64,000 nt of DNA from Pedobacter lusitanus (GCF_040026395.1 NZ_CP157278.1:5518001-5582000); one strand, 5' to 3'; positions 1 to 9,421 are shown, counted from the first letter of the stretch. The notes: generated by a model not told the origin, from the letters alone. Translations and numbers: made by a program.

Positions 1-702
1 TCTCCAGATGGAAGAAAAATAGTCTTTGTTGGCGGAATACCTGATACTTTTAACGGAGCAATATGGATTGCAAACATAAGTGGAGATAGTTTAAAACAAA
101 TCACGGATACGAGCGGGATAAAAACTGAGGCAGTCTTTTCAAATAATGGGGAAAGTATATATTTTGCTCAGGCTAATGAATATGCATCTTACTCACCTTT
201 AGCGAATAGAGCTGCCCATGATTTTGATATTTATTCAGTTGCATTGAATGGGGGGGAGGTGTCAAAAATATCGGATCTAAAGGCTTATTCATTAGCTAAT
301 ATCTCAGATGTTGATAGTAATCGATTAATTCTTGATATGAAAGGAACAGAAAGCGGTGTTTTCTTTTATGAAAAGGGGAAGTCAGTATTGAATAAAGTGT
401 CTTTTAAGAATGATAGTCTTTCTTATTCTAAAGGGTATTCAAATCCTATTTTAATAAATAAAGACAATATAATTTGTGCTTCTTATTATGTGCTAGTAGA
501 CATTGATATGAAAATTCAGCAGGAAAAAGTGATTTTGCCATCTGACAACTCCTCTATTAGAGTGATTCGTTATAATAAAGGATTAGGTAGACTTTTCATT
601 CAAAAGGGAGACAAGTTGAATTATATTCATTCTATGAATCTGGATGGATCGGATTTAAAAAACATTCCGATATTCATCAATAGTAAAACAACCAAAAATT
701 AA
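1..702 (+). CDS. WD40-like/TolB-type beta-propeller protein, 3' part only
   Basis: The reading frame is open from the first base of the window, so this is the C-terminal 233 residues of a longer protein. It carries a PD40-type blade motif at the very start (SPDGRKIVFV) and a second, weaker blade (SNNGESIYFA) about 45 residues later. The rest continues as beta-strand-rich sequence. Such propellers are usually secreted or outer-membrane-associated in Bacteroidota; the N-terminus that would show a signal peptide is outside the window. A TTG at 244 is only an internal codon of the open frame. The role is unknown. A terminator-like hairpin follows the stop. Confidence 0.7.
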   Translation, partial: SPDGRKIVFVGGIPDTFNGAIWIANISGDSLKQITDTSGIKTEAVFSNNGESIYFAQANEYASYSPLANRAAHDFDIYSVALNGGEVSKISDLKAYSLANISDVDSNRLILDMKGTESGVFFYEKGKSVLNKVSFKNDSLSYSKGYSNPILINKDNIICASYYVLVDIDMKIQQEKVILPSDNSSIRVIRYNKGLGRLFIQKGDKLNYIHSMNLDGSDLKNIPIFINSKTTKN

Positions 703-708
703 AGATCT

Positions 709-750
709 AAAAAAACTCCGCCAAGAAAACCATCTTAGCAGAGCTTTTTT
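709..750. terminator. Terminator hairpin between convergent genes
   Basis: A-rich arm 709-725 pairs imperfectly (two mismatches, one bulge) with the T-rich arm 733-750. It has A and T tracts on both sides, so it could serve both the propeller gene and the convergent aminotransferase gene. Confidence 0.5.
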
Positions 751-767
751 ATTATTCTAATAAAACT

Positions 768-1961
768 CTAGCTCAATTTAGCCAGTGCTTCTTTAATTCT
801 TGAAACAGCCTTAACCAACTGCTCTTCTGCAGCTGCGTAAGAAATACGGATACAGTTCTCATTACCGAAAGCCTCACCAGTAACTGTTGAAACATGTGCC
901 TCATTCAACAAATACAAACATAATTCTTCAGCATTATTGATCACCTGACCATTTACGCTTTTTCCAAAGTACTCTTTAACTTCCGGGAAGAAATAGAAAG
1001 CACCATCAGGAAGGTTTACCTTAATACCAGGAACCTCTTTAAGCAGGCCGTAAACTAAATCTCTACGTTTTCTGAACTCATTTTTCATTGCAATTACACT
1101 GTCCAGGCTGCTTTGGTAAGCACCTAATGCTGCGCGTTGTGAGATAGAAGAAGTTCCTGAAGTGATCTGTCCCTGCAGTTTATCACAAGCTGCTGCAATT
1201 TCACTGTTAGAAGCCATATAGCCGACTCTCCAGCCTGTCATTGCATAAGCTTTTGAGAAACCATTGATAATGATTACACGGTCTTTAATCGCATCAAAAG
1301 CAGCGATTGAAGCATGTTTGTCTACAAAGTTGATATGTTCGTAAATTTCATCAGAGATGATGTAAATATTCGGGTGTTTTTCAAAAACTGCAGCAAGACT
1401 TGCCAGTTCTTCATGGCTGTAAACCGATCCTGTTGGGTTACAAGGCGAAGAGAACATAAAAAGCTTAGTTTTTGGAGTAATGGCAGCTTCCAGCTGATCA
1501 GCCGTGATTTTGAAATCATTTTCTACTGTTGCGTTGATGAACACAGTTTCACCTTCCGCCAGTTTAATCATTTCTGAGTAAGAAACCCAGTATGGAGTAG
1601 GTACGATAACTTCTTCTCCCGGATTAACCAGACACATTACCGCATTAGCCAATGATTGTTTAGCACCGGTTGATACTACGATCTGATCAAAAGTATAAGT
1701 TAATCCATTTTCATTCTTCAGCTTTTCAACTATCGCCTTTCGCAGTTCAGGGTAACCGGATACAGGAGTATAATAAGAATAGTTCTCATCTATAGCCTTC
1801 TTTGCGGCCTCCTTAACATGTTCTGGTGTAAAAAAGTCCGGCTCTCCGAAGCTCAGATTAATTACATCAATTCCTTTCGCGGTGAGTTCTCTCCCCAGCT
1901 TTGCCATTTTAATGGTCTGTGATTCTGATAGATTGTTGATTCTGTTCGATAAAAATGTCAT
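768..1961 (-). CDS. aspC: Aspartate/aromatic aminotransferase, class I gamma
   Basis: PLP-dependent fold-type I aminotransferase of about 397 residues, moving an amino group between aspartate (or another amino acid) and 2-oxoglutarate in the cytoplasm. Family signs are the N-terminal SFGEPDF motif, SGYPELR, SSPCNPTGS, SDEIYEH and the PLP-lysine motif GFSKAYAMTGWRVGY with K237. The glycine-rich N-terminal motif and length fit the subgroup that includes Thermus AspC and Bacillus AspB; exact substrate specificity cannot be read. I chose ATG at 1961 because the upstream in-frame TTG at 1982 overlaps a TATATTTG -7 box (1980-1987, minus strand). The gene stands alone, with its promoter facing the divergent CDF transporter. 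Confidence 0.85.
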   Translation of the reverse strand: MTFLSNRINNLSESQTIKMAKLGRELTAKGIDVINLSFGEPDFFTPEHVKEAAKKAIDENYSYYTPVSGYPELRKAIVEKLKNENGLTYTFDQIVVSTGAKQSLANAVMCLVNPGEEVIVPTPYWVSYSEMIKLAEGETVFINATVENDFKITADQLEAAITPKTKLFMFSSPCNPTGSVYSHEELASLAAVFEKHPNIYIISDEIYEHINFVDKHASIAAFDAIKDRVIIINGFSKAYAMTGWRVGYMASNSEIAAACDKLQGQITSGTSSISQRAALGAYQSSLDSVIAMKNEFRKRRDLVYGLLKEVPGIKVNLPDGAFYFFPEVKEYFGKSVNGQVINNAEELCLYLLNEAHVSTVTGEAFGNENCIRISYAAAEEQLVKAVSRIKEALAKLS

Positions 1962-1979
1962 GATTCGCTTATAAGATAG

Positions 1980-1987
1980 CAAATATA
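1980..1987 (-). promoter_or_regulatory. Predicted -7 box for the aminotransferase gene
   Basis: TATATTTG on the minus strand matches the Bacteroidota consensus TAnnTTTG, 18 nt upstream of the ATG at 1961. No clear -33 element is visible. Confidence 0.45.
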
Positions 1988-2120
1988 AAAACCTGAGTCA
2001 ATTTGCTGCTATAAAATTGAAATTTTAAGCACTAAAACCTTAAGAATTACGAATATTGTAATTATCGGGTCATTCTATAAAATAGAAACAACTTTATAAT
2101 ATGGTCTGGAAACTGTATTT

Positions 2121-3119
2121 TTGAGAGCTAAATCATTTCCTTTGCAACCCAAAAAGAAAGCAATACTCGTTTCCCTTTGCATTAGTGTTATCTTGATGCT
2201 AGCCAAATTTGGTGCGTATTTTATCACTCATTCCAACGCAATTTTAACTGATGCAGCTGAAAGTATTGTCAATGTACTGGCCACCAGTTTTGCTTTTTAC
2301 AGTATCTACCTGGCTACTTTGCCCAAAGATGAGAATCATCCCTACGGCCATGGTAAGGTAGAATTCTTCTCTGCGTTTGTCGAAGGTGTACTCATCGCAA
2401 TTGCCGGATTAATTATCATTTTCAAATCAGGATATGATCTTGTTGTTCCCAGAGAAATTCATCAGCTGGTTGACGGTGCTATCATTATCGGAATTACCGG
2501 ACTGATCAATATGCTGGTTGGTTATTATCTGATCAATACCGGGAAAAAACATCATTCACTCACTTTAGAAGCAGACGGTAAACATCTTTTAACAGACGCA
2601 GTTACCAGTGCAGGACTGGTTGTAGGTATCATGTTAATTCAGCTGACCAGGATTTACTGGCTGGACAGCGTAATTTCTATTCTGCTCGGATTCTATATTG
2701 TATACAGCGGATATAAACTGACCAGAAAATCAGTAGGGGGATTGATGGATGAAAGTAATGTGGAGCTGGTTAAAACGATCGTAGACATCCTTCAGCAAAA
2801 CAGACACGAATCCTGGATTGATGTACATAACCTGAGAGCACAGCAATATGGCTCAGATCTTCATATTGATTGTCATCTTACCCTTCCTTATTATTATGAT
2901 CTGAATAAGGTGCATACTGAAATTTCATCAATTGATCATTTAATCAATGGTAACGGGGAAAGAAATACAGAGTTATTTATCCATGCAGACCCTTGTTTAC
3001 CTGAATGCTGCAATTATTGCAAAGTCAAAGATTGTCCGGTAAGACAAGAAGCATTTGCAGGAGAAATTGGCTGGAATATAGAAAATGCCACTAAAAATAA
3101 AAAGCATTTTAGCCGGTAA
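2121..3119 (+). CDS. Cation diffusion facilitator (CDF) transporter
   Basis: Inner-membrane divalent-metal/proton antiporter of the CDF family, 332 residues, with six predicted membrane helices in roughly residues 15-200 and a cytoplasmic C-terminal domain. The loop motif HPYGHGKVE (73-81) is a CDF hallmark. The TM5 metal-site pair HxxxD is present (H155, D159), but the TM2 pair is E47/N51 rather than the usual H/D or D/D. The tail ends in a cysteine-rich stretch (CLPECCNYCKVKDC). No ATG is available; TTG 2121 gives the longest frame. A TATTTTTG box overlaps this codon at 2116-2123, so TTG 2142 is a real alternative start. A hairpin straddles the stop codon. Confidence 0.85.
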   Translation: MRAKSFPLQPKKKAILVSLCISVILMLAKFGAYFITHSNAILTDAAESIVNVLATSFAFYSIYLATLPKDENHPYGHGKVEFFSAFVEGVLIAIAGLIIIFKSGYDLVVPREIHQLVDGAIIIGITGLINMLVGYYLINTGKKHHSLTLEADGKHLLTDAVTSAGLVVGIMLIQLTRIYWLDSVISILLGFYIVYSGYKLTRKSVGGLMDESNVELVKTIVDILQQNRHESWIDVHNLRAQQYGSDLHIDCHLTLPYYYDLNKVHTEISSIDHLINGNGERNTELFIHADPCLPECCNYCKVKDCPVRQEAFAGEIGWNIENATKNKKHFSR

Positions 3120-3134
3120 CATAAAAATGCTTTT
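3100..3134 (+). terminator. Terminator-like hairpin over the CDF stop codon
   Basis: Eleven-base arms aaaagcatttt (3100-3110) and aaaatgctttt (3124-3134) enclose a 13-nt loop that contains the taa stop. The stem is AT-rich and ends in T residues. Confidence 0.45.
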
Positions 3135-3160
3135 ATCATAGCAAGGGTAATATGTTTGTT

Positions 3161-3168
3161 TATATTTG
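3161..3168 (+). promoter_or_regulatory. Predicted -7 box for the Nudix gene
   Basis: TATATTTG, an exact TAnnTTTG match; a second TATGTTTG lies at 3151-3158. The ATG follows 73 nt downstream. Confidence 0.4.
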
Positions 3169-3241
3169 TGCCCTTATTGTGCCGATCCGGATTATCAGAT
3201 AAGCAAACAATAATTTAGCAGCATACAAAACATTTCATTCC

Positions 3242-3691
3242 ATGAGTTATTTCAATGTAAGAGTTTACGGTCTATTAATCAATGCAGATAATCAGATATT
3301 GGTTAGTGACGAACAATCCGGAGGCAGAAGCTTCAGCAAGTTTCCGGGCGGTGGATTAGAATATGGTGAAGGCCTTATCGATGCACTTAAACGTGAATTT
3401 ATGGAAGAGTGTAATGCTGAAATTGAAGTGCTAAGTCATTTTTATACAACAGATTTCTACGAAAAATCTTCTTTTAATGATAGCCAGATTATAAGTATTT
3501 ACTATCTGGTAAGAGAAGTTGATACGCTGAAACTGAACTTTAAAACTGAAGTATTCGATTTTGATCCTGAAACTTTACAGGCATTCCGCTGGATTCATCT
3601 TCATGACCTGTCTGAAAGCGATATGACTTTTAAAACTGATCAGACTGTTGTCAATATGTTACTCTCACTAATCGCTCAGTCTGCAGATTAA
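3242..3691 (+). CDS. Nudix hydrolase
   Basis: Cytoplasmic 149-residue single-domain Nudix pyrophosphohydrolase acting on a nucleoside diphosphate linked to another moiety; the substrate cannot be told. The Nudix box spans residues 37-59: G37, E43, then REFMEECNA (51-59). The metal-binding E52, E55 and E56 are present, but the usual glycine near the box end is N58. The ATG is at 3242, behind its own predicted promoter. Its stop codon overlaps the stop of the convergent pdeM gene by 4 nt, so there is no room for a terminator between them. Confidence 0.85.
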   Translation: MSYFNVRVYGLLINADNQILVSDEQSGGRSFSKFPGGGLEYGEGLIDALKREFMEECNAEIEVLSHFYTTDFYEKSSFNDSQIISIYYLVREVDTLKLNFKTEVFDFDPETLQAFRWIHLHDLSESDMTFKTDQTVVNMLLSLIAQSAD

Positions 3692-4323
3692 ACCAGGATT
3701 ACTTTTTCAGGTGTAATGGCATAAAACTGATCTCCTTCTTTCGCATTGATTTTACTTAATCCGGTAAAGACACTAAAAGCAGGAAGAATGGCACAGGTTT
3801 TTCCGAAATAAAAACAAGGTAACCGGATCAGCTGGCGTGCTTTTCCGTATATAGTTACCCCAGGGTGTATATGTCCGGTAATATTATAGTACTCATCAGT
3901 AAGTTCCGGCTGGTCGTGTATAAACCGGAATGGTTTACATAAAAGCTCCTTGTCATAGGTTTCGATTGCTAAAGTAGTATAATCTTTATCTTTCAGCGTA
4001 TCATGGTTCCCTTTGATCAGGATGATTCTCAGCTCTGGATACTGAGCCCTCCACCGAAGAAAAGTTTCCGTTTCGCTATTAAGCTGATGATGAAACATAT
4101 CACCGGTAATCAACAGGCTGTCGGGAGTAAATTCATCAATCAGAGAAGTTAGTTTATTCAGATCTGCAGTATTGATATTTACAGGAATCTGAATGCCTGC
4201 TTTCCGGAAATGTGCTCCTTTACCCAAATGAAGATCACTGATGATCAGCATCTTTTTTGCTCCCCAGTAAATCGCCCTCTGCGGACTTAATATCAGATCT
4301 TCTCCTTTACAATTGATGGTCAT
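3688..4323 (-). CDS. pdeM: Ligase-associated DNA damage response endonuclease PdeM
   Basis: Calcineurin-like metallophosphoesterase of 211 residues. The metal-binding motifs appear in order: DLHLGKG (D30, H32), a GD in LLITGDMFHH, GNHDT, and GHIHPG. This set and length fit the PdeM/MPE family found with Lhr-type helicases and ATP-dependent ligases. It is the last gene of the four-gene repair operon. It overlaps the end of the helicase gene by 17 nt, implying translational coupling. It probably cuts or trims nucleic acid during repair; this is family knowledge, not visible here. Confidence 0.88.
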   Translation of the reverse strand: MTINCKGEDLILSPQRAIYWGAKKMLIISDLHLGKGAHFRKAGIQIPVNINTADLNKLTSLIDEFTPDSLLITGDMFHHQLNSETETFLRWRAQYPELRIILIKGNHDTLKDKDYTTLAIETYDKELLCKPFRFIHDQPELTDEYYNITGHIHPGVTIYGKARQLIRLPCFYFGKTCAILPAFSVFTGLSKINAKEGDQFYAITPEKVILV

Positions 4324-6823
4324 TCTTTTTTCTGCGTTGTGTCTGCTTTTTATCTGCTTCAGCTGTCATTTTAGCTATTCTTTCTCCCAGCTCTTCTGTA
4401 CTCATATTTTCTCTTAAACTATCAACCTTAATAGGGAAACATAGTGGAGTATAACTCTCTGCTTTGACAATAATTACTTTTCCGGCTTGTATTCTATGCA
4501 AAGCAGCTGCCAGCCTGGGTTCTTCTATCTGCTGGTAAAAAGCCTCTTCATAGGCCTGCCGCAATAATAGGTTATGTTTATCATAATCACTAAACACGTT
4601 GAAAAATAAGGATGAGGAAGACTGAAGATGTTTATTAGCTACATATTTGCCCGGATAGCCCTGAAAAACAAGGCCCGAAATACAGGCGATATCCCTGAAT
4701 TTACGTCTCGCCATTTCTGTCGCATTAATACTGGCTACAATATCTTCTCCCAGATTTACAGGACTGAACAGCAGTTTTATATTTTCTTCATCCAGTGGAA
4801 TGGGCTGTTCACTGAGCAGCTCAAAACCATAATCGTTCATAGCGATAGAAAAACTTATCGGTTTAGTCCTGCTCAAACGATAGGCAATCAGGGCAGCCAT
4901 AATCTCATGCACCTGCCTGCCTTCAAAAGGGTAAGCAAAAAAATGATAACCATCTCTGGTTTTAATCAGTTCTATCAGAAATTCATCGTCTTTGGGAACA
5001 TGAGATACGCTGGCCTGCCGTTCAAACAGAGGCAGTATAATATCCAGCTCTTCATCTTCATGAGTTTTATCCAGTGTCTGGTTGTATTTTTTTCTTAAAA
5101 TTGCACCAAGGTTAGCTGTTAATGATATTCTTCCACCCAACCAGCTTGGTGTAATTGCACTTTTGAGTTTACTTTTCCTCACCAGCACGGTCATTTCTTT
5201 AACCATGATAAATTCAAGTACCCTGCCAGCTAAAGTAAAACTGTTGCCGGGTTTCATTTTGGAAATGAATGATTCTTCGACCATTCCCACATATCCGCCT
5301 GTCAGATATTTAACCTTTAGCATGGCATCGCTCACTATCGTCCCTATATGTAAACGATGTCTCATGGCCACCTGACGGTTTTTAACTTTCCACAGGCCAT
5401 CTTCATTTTCCACTTTGCTGAATTCTGTATAGGCCGTTAAACTGTCACCACCGGTAGTAATAAAAGCCATCATCCAGTTCCATTCTGACTGTTCCAGTTC
5501 TCTGAAGGCAAAAGTGCTTTTAATCTCATTATATAATTGCTTTTCGTCAAACCCGTCCCCAACAGCAAGGGTAACCATAAACTGAATCAGCGTATCAAAA
5601 GCCATAATCACCGGTTCACGGCTTTCAATATTCTGAGTTTTTGCGGCCTCTTTAATGGCTGCAGCTTCTACGAGCTCAAGCGCATGGGTAGGTAAAAAGA
5701 AGATCTTTGAAGTTTCGTAAGGGGAGTGACCACTACGACCTGCACGTTGTAAAAAACGGGCAACGCCCTTGGGCGATCCAATCTGGACAACTGTATCTAC
5801 AGGTTTAAAGTCCACGCCCAGATCAAGTGAAGAAGTACTGATCACTGCTTTTAATATGCCGGTATGAATTGCGTCTTCAATCCAGTTTCGCAATTCATAA
5901 TCTATTGATCCATGATGAATAGCTATTTGTCCGGCCAGGTTTTCATCCAGTTTCAGCAGATTCTGATACCAGAGCTCTGCCTGACCCCGTGTATTACAGA
6001 AGATCAGCGTAGTTTTGCTTTTCTCAATAATGGGCAGCAGTTTATGAGCAAGTTTATGTCCGAGGTGTCCGGCCCATGGCAGCATATCTATATGATCAGG
6101 CAGGATAGACTTGATTTCTATCTTTTTCTCTACATCGGCCACAACAGTGGTTTTTAATATATCCTGATAAGGAACCAGAACATCCAGGGCTTCGTCCATA
6201 TTACCTATGGTTGCAGATATGCCCCATATTCTTAAAAGTCTTTCCGGATGTTTTTCTTTCACCAATCCTCTGATCCTGGAAATAGCCAGTTCTGTCATCA
6301 CGCCCCGTTTACTGCCTAGTAGTTCATGCCATTCGTCAGCGACGATACAATGCAACTGATCAAAATAGGAAGAGCCGTTTTTCTGAGCCAGAAAAAGGTG
6401 CATGCTTTCAGGAGTGATAATCAGGACCTCAGGCATTTGTTTTTTCTGCTTCAGTTTCTCGTTTTGGGGGGTATCGCCATTGCGGACACCAATCTGCCAG
6501 TCAATTTCCAGTTCTGTACAAACTTCACGCATCGCTCTTGCCAGATCTTTGGCTAAAGAACGTAAAGGCGTAATCCATATCAGTTTTAGTCCTGAACTTT
6601 TGGTTTTCTTCGTTTTAGGGGACTGCTGATTATTCAGTTCATCGATTATTACAGCCAGAAAAAGTGAAAATGTCTTGCCGAAACCGGTAGGTGCATTTAC
6701 CAGGCCACTGTAACCCTCAGCGTAGTATTGCCAGGCATCAGTCTGGAATTTAAACGGCTTTTTCTTTTTACTTTTCAGCCATTTGATCACGTGTCTGTAA
6801 CCTTTACTTTTCTCGAGTATCAT
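4307..6823 (-). CDS. lhr: Lhr-type DEXH helicase of the ligase-associated repair cluster
   Basis: Superfamily 2 ATP-dependent 3'-5' helicase of 838 residues, the length of the Lhr-Core form rather than the about 1,500-residue full Lhr. Visible motifs are the Walker A NAPTGFGKT, ITPLRSLAKDL (Ia), TPES, the DEWH box (VADEWHELLGSKRG), GISATIG (III), FCNTRGQAE (IV), STSSLDLGVDF (V) and QRAGRSGH (VI). The rest corresponds to the winged-helix and Lhr-specific C-terminal domains. It overlaps the ligase gene by 4 nt upstream and pdeM by 17 nt downstream, so all are co-translated. The likely role is unwinding or remodelling damaged DNA together with the ligase and two nucleases. Confidence 0.9.
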   Translation of the reverse strand: MILEKSKGYRHVIKWLKSKKKKPFKFQTDAWQYYAEGYSGLVNAPTGFGKTFSLFLAVIIDELNNQQSPKTKKTKSSGLKLIWITPLRSLAKDLARAMREVCTELEIDWQIGVRNGDTPQNEKLKQKKQMPEVLIITPESMHLFLAQKNGSSYFDQLHCIVADEWHELLGSKRGVMTELAISRIRGLVKEKHPERLLRIWGISATIGNMDEALDVLVPYQDILKTTVVADVEKKIEIKSILPDHIDMLPWAGHLGHKLAHKLLPIIEKSKTTLIFCNTRGQAELWYQNLLKLDENLAGQIAIHHGSIDYELRNWIEDAIHTGILKAVISTSSLDLGVDFKPVDTVVQIGSPKGVARFLQRAGRSGHSPYETSKIFFLPTHALELVEAAAIKEAAKTQNIESREPVIMAFDTLIQFMVTLAVGDGFDEKQLYNEIKSTFAFRELEQSEWNWMMAFITTGGDSLTAYTEFSKVENEDGLWKVKNRQVAMRHRLHIGTIVSDAMLKVKYLTGGYVGMVEESFISKMKPGNSFTLAGRVLEFIMVKEMTVLVRKSKLKSAITPSWLGGRISLTANLGAILRKKYNQTLDKTHEDEELDIILPLFERQASVSHVPKDDEFLIELIKTRDGYHFFAYPFEGRQVHEIMAALIAYRLSRTKPISFSIAMNDYGFELLSEQPIPLDEENIKLLFSPVNLGEDIVASINATEMARRKFRDIACISGLVFQGYPGKYVANKHLQSSSSLFFNVFSDYDKHNLLLRQAYEEAFYQQIEEPRLAAALHRIQAGKVIIVKAESYTPLCFPIKVDSLRENMSTEELGERIAKMTAEADKKQTQRRKKNDHQL

Positions 6824-8412
6824 AAGGTAGAAGCTAAAAGTTGTCTCAAATCATCCAGTGTATTGATTTCTGCAGCTATTTTGTCTTTTCGCCAGCGGGC
6901 AATACGGGGAAAGCGTAAAGCCAGACCAGCTTTATGTCTCTTGCTTTCAGCGATTCCTTCAAATGCAATTTCAAATACCAGTTCAGGTTTTACCGTCCTG
7001 ACCGGGCCGAACTTCTCTATTGCATTCTTTTTAACGAATGTATCAACTTCTTTTATTTCTTTATCTGTTAAACCTGAATAAGCCTTAGCAATAGTAATTA
7101 ATTGTTCACCATCTCTGACAGCAAAAGTGTAATCTGTAAAATGATTAGCTCTGCGACCACTTCCTTTCTGCGCATAAATCATTACCGTATCGACTGTATA
7201 AGGATTGATTTTCCATTTCCACCAGTCACCGCGTTTGCGGCCGCTATGGTAAAGAGAGTCCCGTTTTTTCAGCATAAGGCCTTCACTGTTGTTTTCTCTT
7301 GAACCTTTTCTGATTTCAGCCAGTTCTGCCCAGGTATCAAAACTGACAACAGGCGAAAGAATAACAATATTCCTGGTTATTAATGCAGACAGCATATTAA
7401 CCAGTATTTCTCTACGCTGTGACAGCGGCTCTGTTCTGATATCTTCCCCCTGAAATTCGAGTATGTCGTAACAGAAAAAACCTACCGGGGCATCCTTTAG
7501 CTGTGATTTATGGATGACTTTTCTGTTTAACCGCTGCTGAAGAATACTGAAGGACTGAACATTTCCATCTTTTACAGAGAGGATTTCTCCATCCAGTACT
7601 GTTCCATCAGGCAATTCATCTTTAAGAAAATGTAATTCAGGAAACTGATCTGTAACGAGTTCTTCACCTCTTGACCAGATAAACAATTCCCCGTTCCTTT
7701 TGACTACCTGTCCGCGGATACCGTCCCATTTCCATTCGGCCTGCCATGCTGTGGTTTCTCCAAGCATTTCTGGTTCAGTATCCAGTGCATGGGCAAGACA
7801 AAAAGGGTAGGGCCACGAATTATCTGTATTTACATGTACGCCTTCAACCAGCTCTTTATAGGTAATCTCACCAGGAGCCCATTTCCCCATAATACTGTGC
7901 ATGATTTTATTGCTGTCTGTATCACTTTGTTTAGCGATCGCATTGACCAGCATTTTGTTGGATACGCCAATCCTGAAATTCCCGGAGATCAGTTTGTTGA
8001 AAATGAAACGTTCCTGTGTGTCCAGACTGTCCCAGGCGTGAAGGATAAATTCTTTTTTTACTGCATCTTCCTGTCCGTTCAATAAAGCCAGGTCTGTAAT
8101 CCATTCATGTAACTTACGGTCTCTGGTCTGTTTAGCCGGAGGAAGTACGAGTGCAATTGTTTCACTTAAATCACCAACGCTATGATAGGACTCTGCAAAT
8201 AACCAGGCCGGAATACCACTTAATTCTATAGCCCATTCTTTAATCAGGGCGGTGGTAACTGGTCTGCGAGGTCTTTTACCTGTGAACATAGCTATGACAT
8301 AGGGTTTATCCTTTTCATCGGCCATGCTGAAATAACTGACCAGGGCCGCGATCTTATCGTTGGTCTTATTGCTCGTTTCCAGCTGCTGTATTAGTTCAGT
8401 AAACCTTTTCAA
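6820..8412 (-). CDS. ATP-dependent DNA ligase of the Lhr cluster
   Basis: Nick-sealing DNA ligase of 530 residues. The first 200 residues form the alpha-helical DNA-binding domain. The adenylation domain starts with EWKWDG (K228 is the AMP-accepting lysine) and continues with DGEILS and SEGLMLKKRDS. The OB-fold domain ends in LALRFPRIARWRKDK, typical of archaeal/bacterial LigB-like enzymes. This is an accessory repair ligase, distinct from the NAD-dependent replicative LigA that should be elsewhere in the genome. It starts 1 nt after the exonuclease stop and overlaps the helicase start by 4 nt. Confidence 0.92.
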   Translation of the reverse strand: MKRFTELIQQLETSNKTNDKIAALVSYFSMADEKDKPYVIAMFTGKRPRRPVTTALIKEWAIELSGIPAWLFAESYHSVGDLSETIALVLPPAKQTRDRKLHEWITDLALLNGQEDAVKKEFILHAWDSLDTQERFIFNKLISGNFRIGVSNKMLVNAIAKQSDTDSNKIMHSIMGKWAPGEITYKELVEGVHVNTDNSWPYPFCLAHALDTEPEMLGETTAWQAEWKWDGIRGQVVKRNGELFIWSRGEELVTDQFPELHFLKDELPDGTVLDGEILSVKDGNVQSFSILQQRLNRKVIHKSQLKDAPVGFFCYDILEFQGEDIRTEPLSQRREILVNMLSALITRNIVILSPVVSFDTWAELAEIRKGSRENNSEGLMLKKRDSLYHSGRKRGDWWKWKINPYTVDTVMIYAQKGSGRRANHFTDYTFAVRDGEQLITIAKAYSGLTDKEIKEVDTFVKKNAIEKFGPVRTVKPELVFEIAFEGIAESKRHKAGLALRFPRIARWRKDKIAAEINTLDDLRQLLASTL

Positions 8413-8413
8413 A

Positions 8414-9421
8414 TTAAGCTTCTTTTAAAATTTCTTCTTCCTCATCTTCACCATAACGGGTACTGACTTCTTCGGCATTGAGCCCTGTTTCATTGAGATA
8501 TCTCGTGAAGGTGGAAACGAATCCGTGTGTAACAAATACTTTTTCTGCTGTAGTTGCTTTAATGGCAGATAACAGACCCGGCCAGTCTGCATGGTCGCTT
8601 AATGCAAATCCGGCATCGGCCGATTTCCATCTCCGGCCCGCTCTGACCTGCATCCACCCAGAACAGATACCTGTTGAAGCACTCATCAGGCTTTTCATCC
8701 ATTTTCCATCTGCCAGTGCCGGAGGGACGATGACTATACCTTTTTGTAAATCTTCCTTTCTGATGTCCGGCGTAATCCGGATGGTTTGAGGTAAATCAAC
8801 TCCAGCGCTGATAAAACCATCATTTAAATTGGCAATAGACTGATGTACATAGATATTGGTGTCACCGGCAAGGTTTTTAATTAACCTTTGTGCCTTGCCC
8901 AGGCTATAAGCTATTAATACACTTGTTTTTAACTGATCATGATTGTCAGCAATCCAGTTTCTGATTTTACCAAATACTTCCTGCTGTGGCAGCCATTTAT
9001 AAATAGGAAGTCCAAAAGTACTTTCAGAAACAAAAGTGTGGCATTTTACAGGTTCAAAAGCAGTGCTGATACCATCGTACTCCACTTTATAGTCTCCTGA
9101 AATTACACATATTTCACCTTTATATTCCAGTCTGATCTGTGCAGAACCGATTACGTGTCCGGCAGGAAAAAGGCTCAGTTTAACTCCATTAATAGTGATT
9201 TCCTTGTTGTAGGGCAGGGTTTGGACGGGTAAATCAGCACCCAGTCTTTGCAGTAAAACAGGTTTGGTCAGCTCATGACATAAATAAGCTTTATTGCCTG
9301 ATTTTACATGATCCGCATGTCCATGTGTGGTTACAGCCAGATCAACCGGATGCCAGGGGTCGATGTAAAAACCTCCCTGTTTACAATATATACCTTTATT
9401 CGTAAATGAGATCAGTGCCAT
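8414..9421 (-). CDS. Ligase-associated DNA exonuclease (metallo-beta-lactamase fold)
   Basis: 335-residue MBL/beta-CASP-type nuclease with the metal site TTHGHADH (H33, H35, D37, H38), AGHVIGSAQ, ISGDYKVE, a SLGKAQRL helix and a late FALSDHADW motif. This fits the SNM1/Pso2-like exonuclease of the Lhr-ligase cluster. It is the promoter-proximal gene of the minus-strand operon exonuclease-ligase-helicase-pdeM. Its probable job is 5'-end resection of damaged DNA, which is inferred from the family. Confidence 0.88.
   Translation of the reverse strand: MALISFTNKGIYCKQGGFYIDPWHPVDLAVTTHGHADHVKSGNKAYLCHELTKPVLLQRLGADLPVQTLPYNKEITINGVKLSLFPAGHVIGSAQIRLEYKGEICVISGDYKVEYDGISTAFEPVKCHTFVSESTFGLPIYKWLPQQEVFGKIRNWIADNHDQLKTSVLIAYSLGKAQRLIKNLAGDTNIYVHQSIANLNDGFISAGVDLPQTIRITPDIRKEDLQKGIVIVPPALADGKWMKSLMSASTGICSGWMQVRAGRRWKSADAGFALSDHADWPGLLSAIKATTAEKVFVTHGFVSTFTRYLNETGLNAEEVSTRYGEDEEEEILKEA

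Noticed and set aside
1962..1982. Upstream TTG start for the aminotransferase gene
   Set aside because: It coincides with a -7 box and adds seven residues not typical of the family.
4628..5098. 156-residue open frame antisense to the Lhr helicase gene
   Set aside because: It lies wholly inside a well-supported gene on the other strand and its sequence has no family features.
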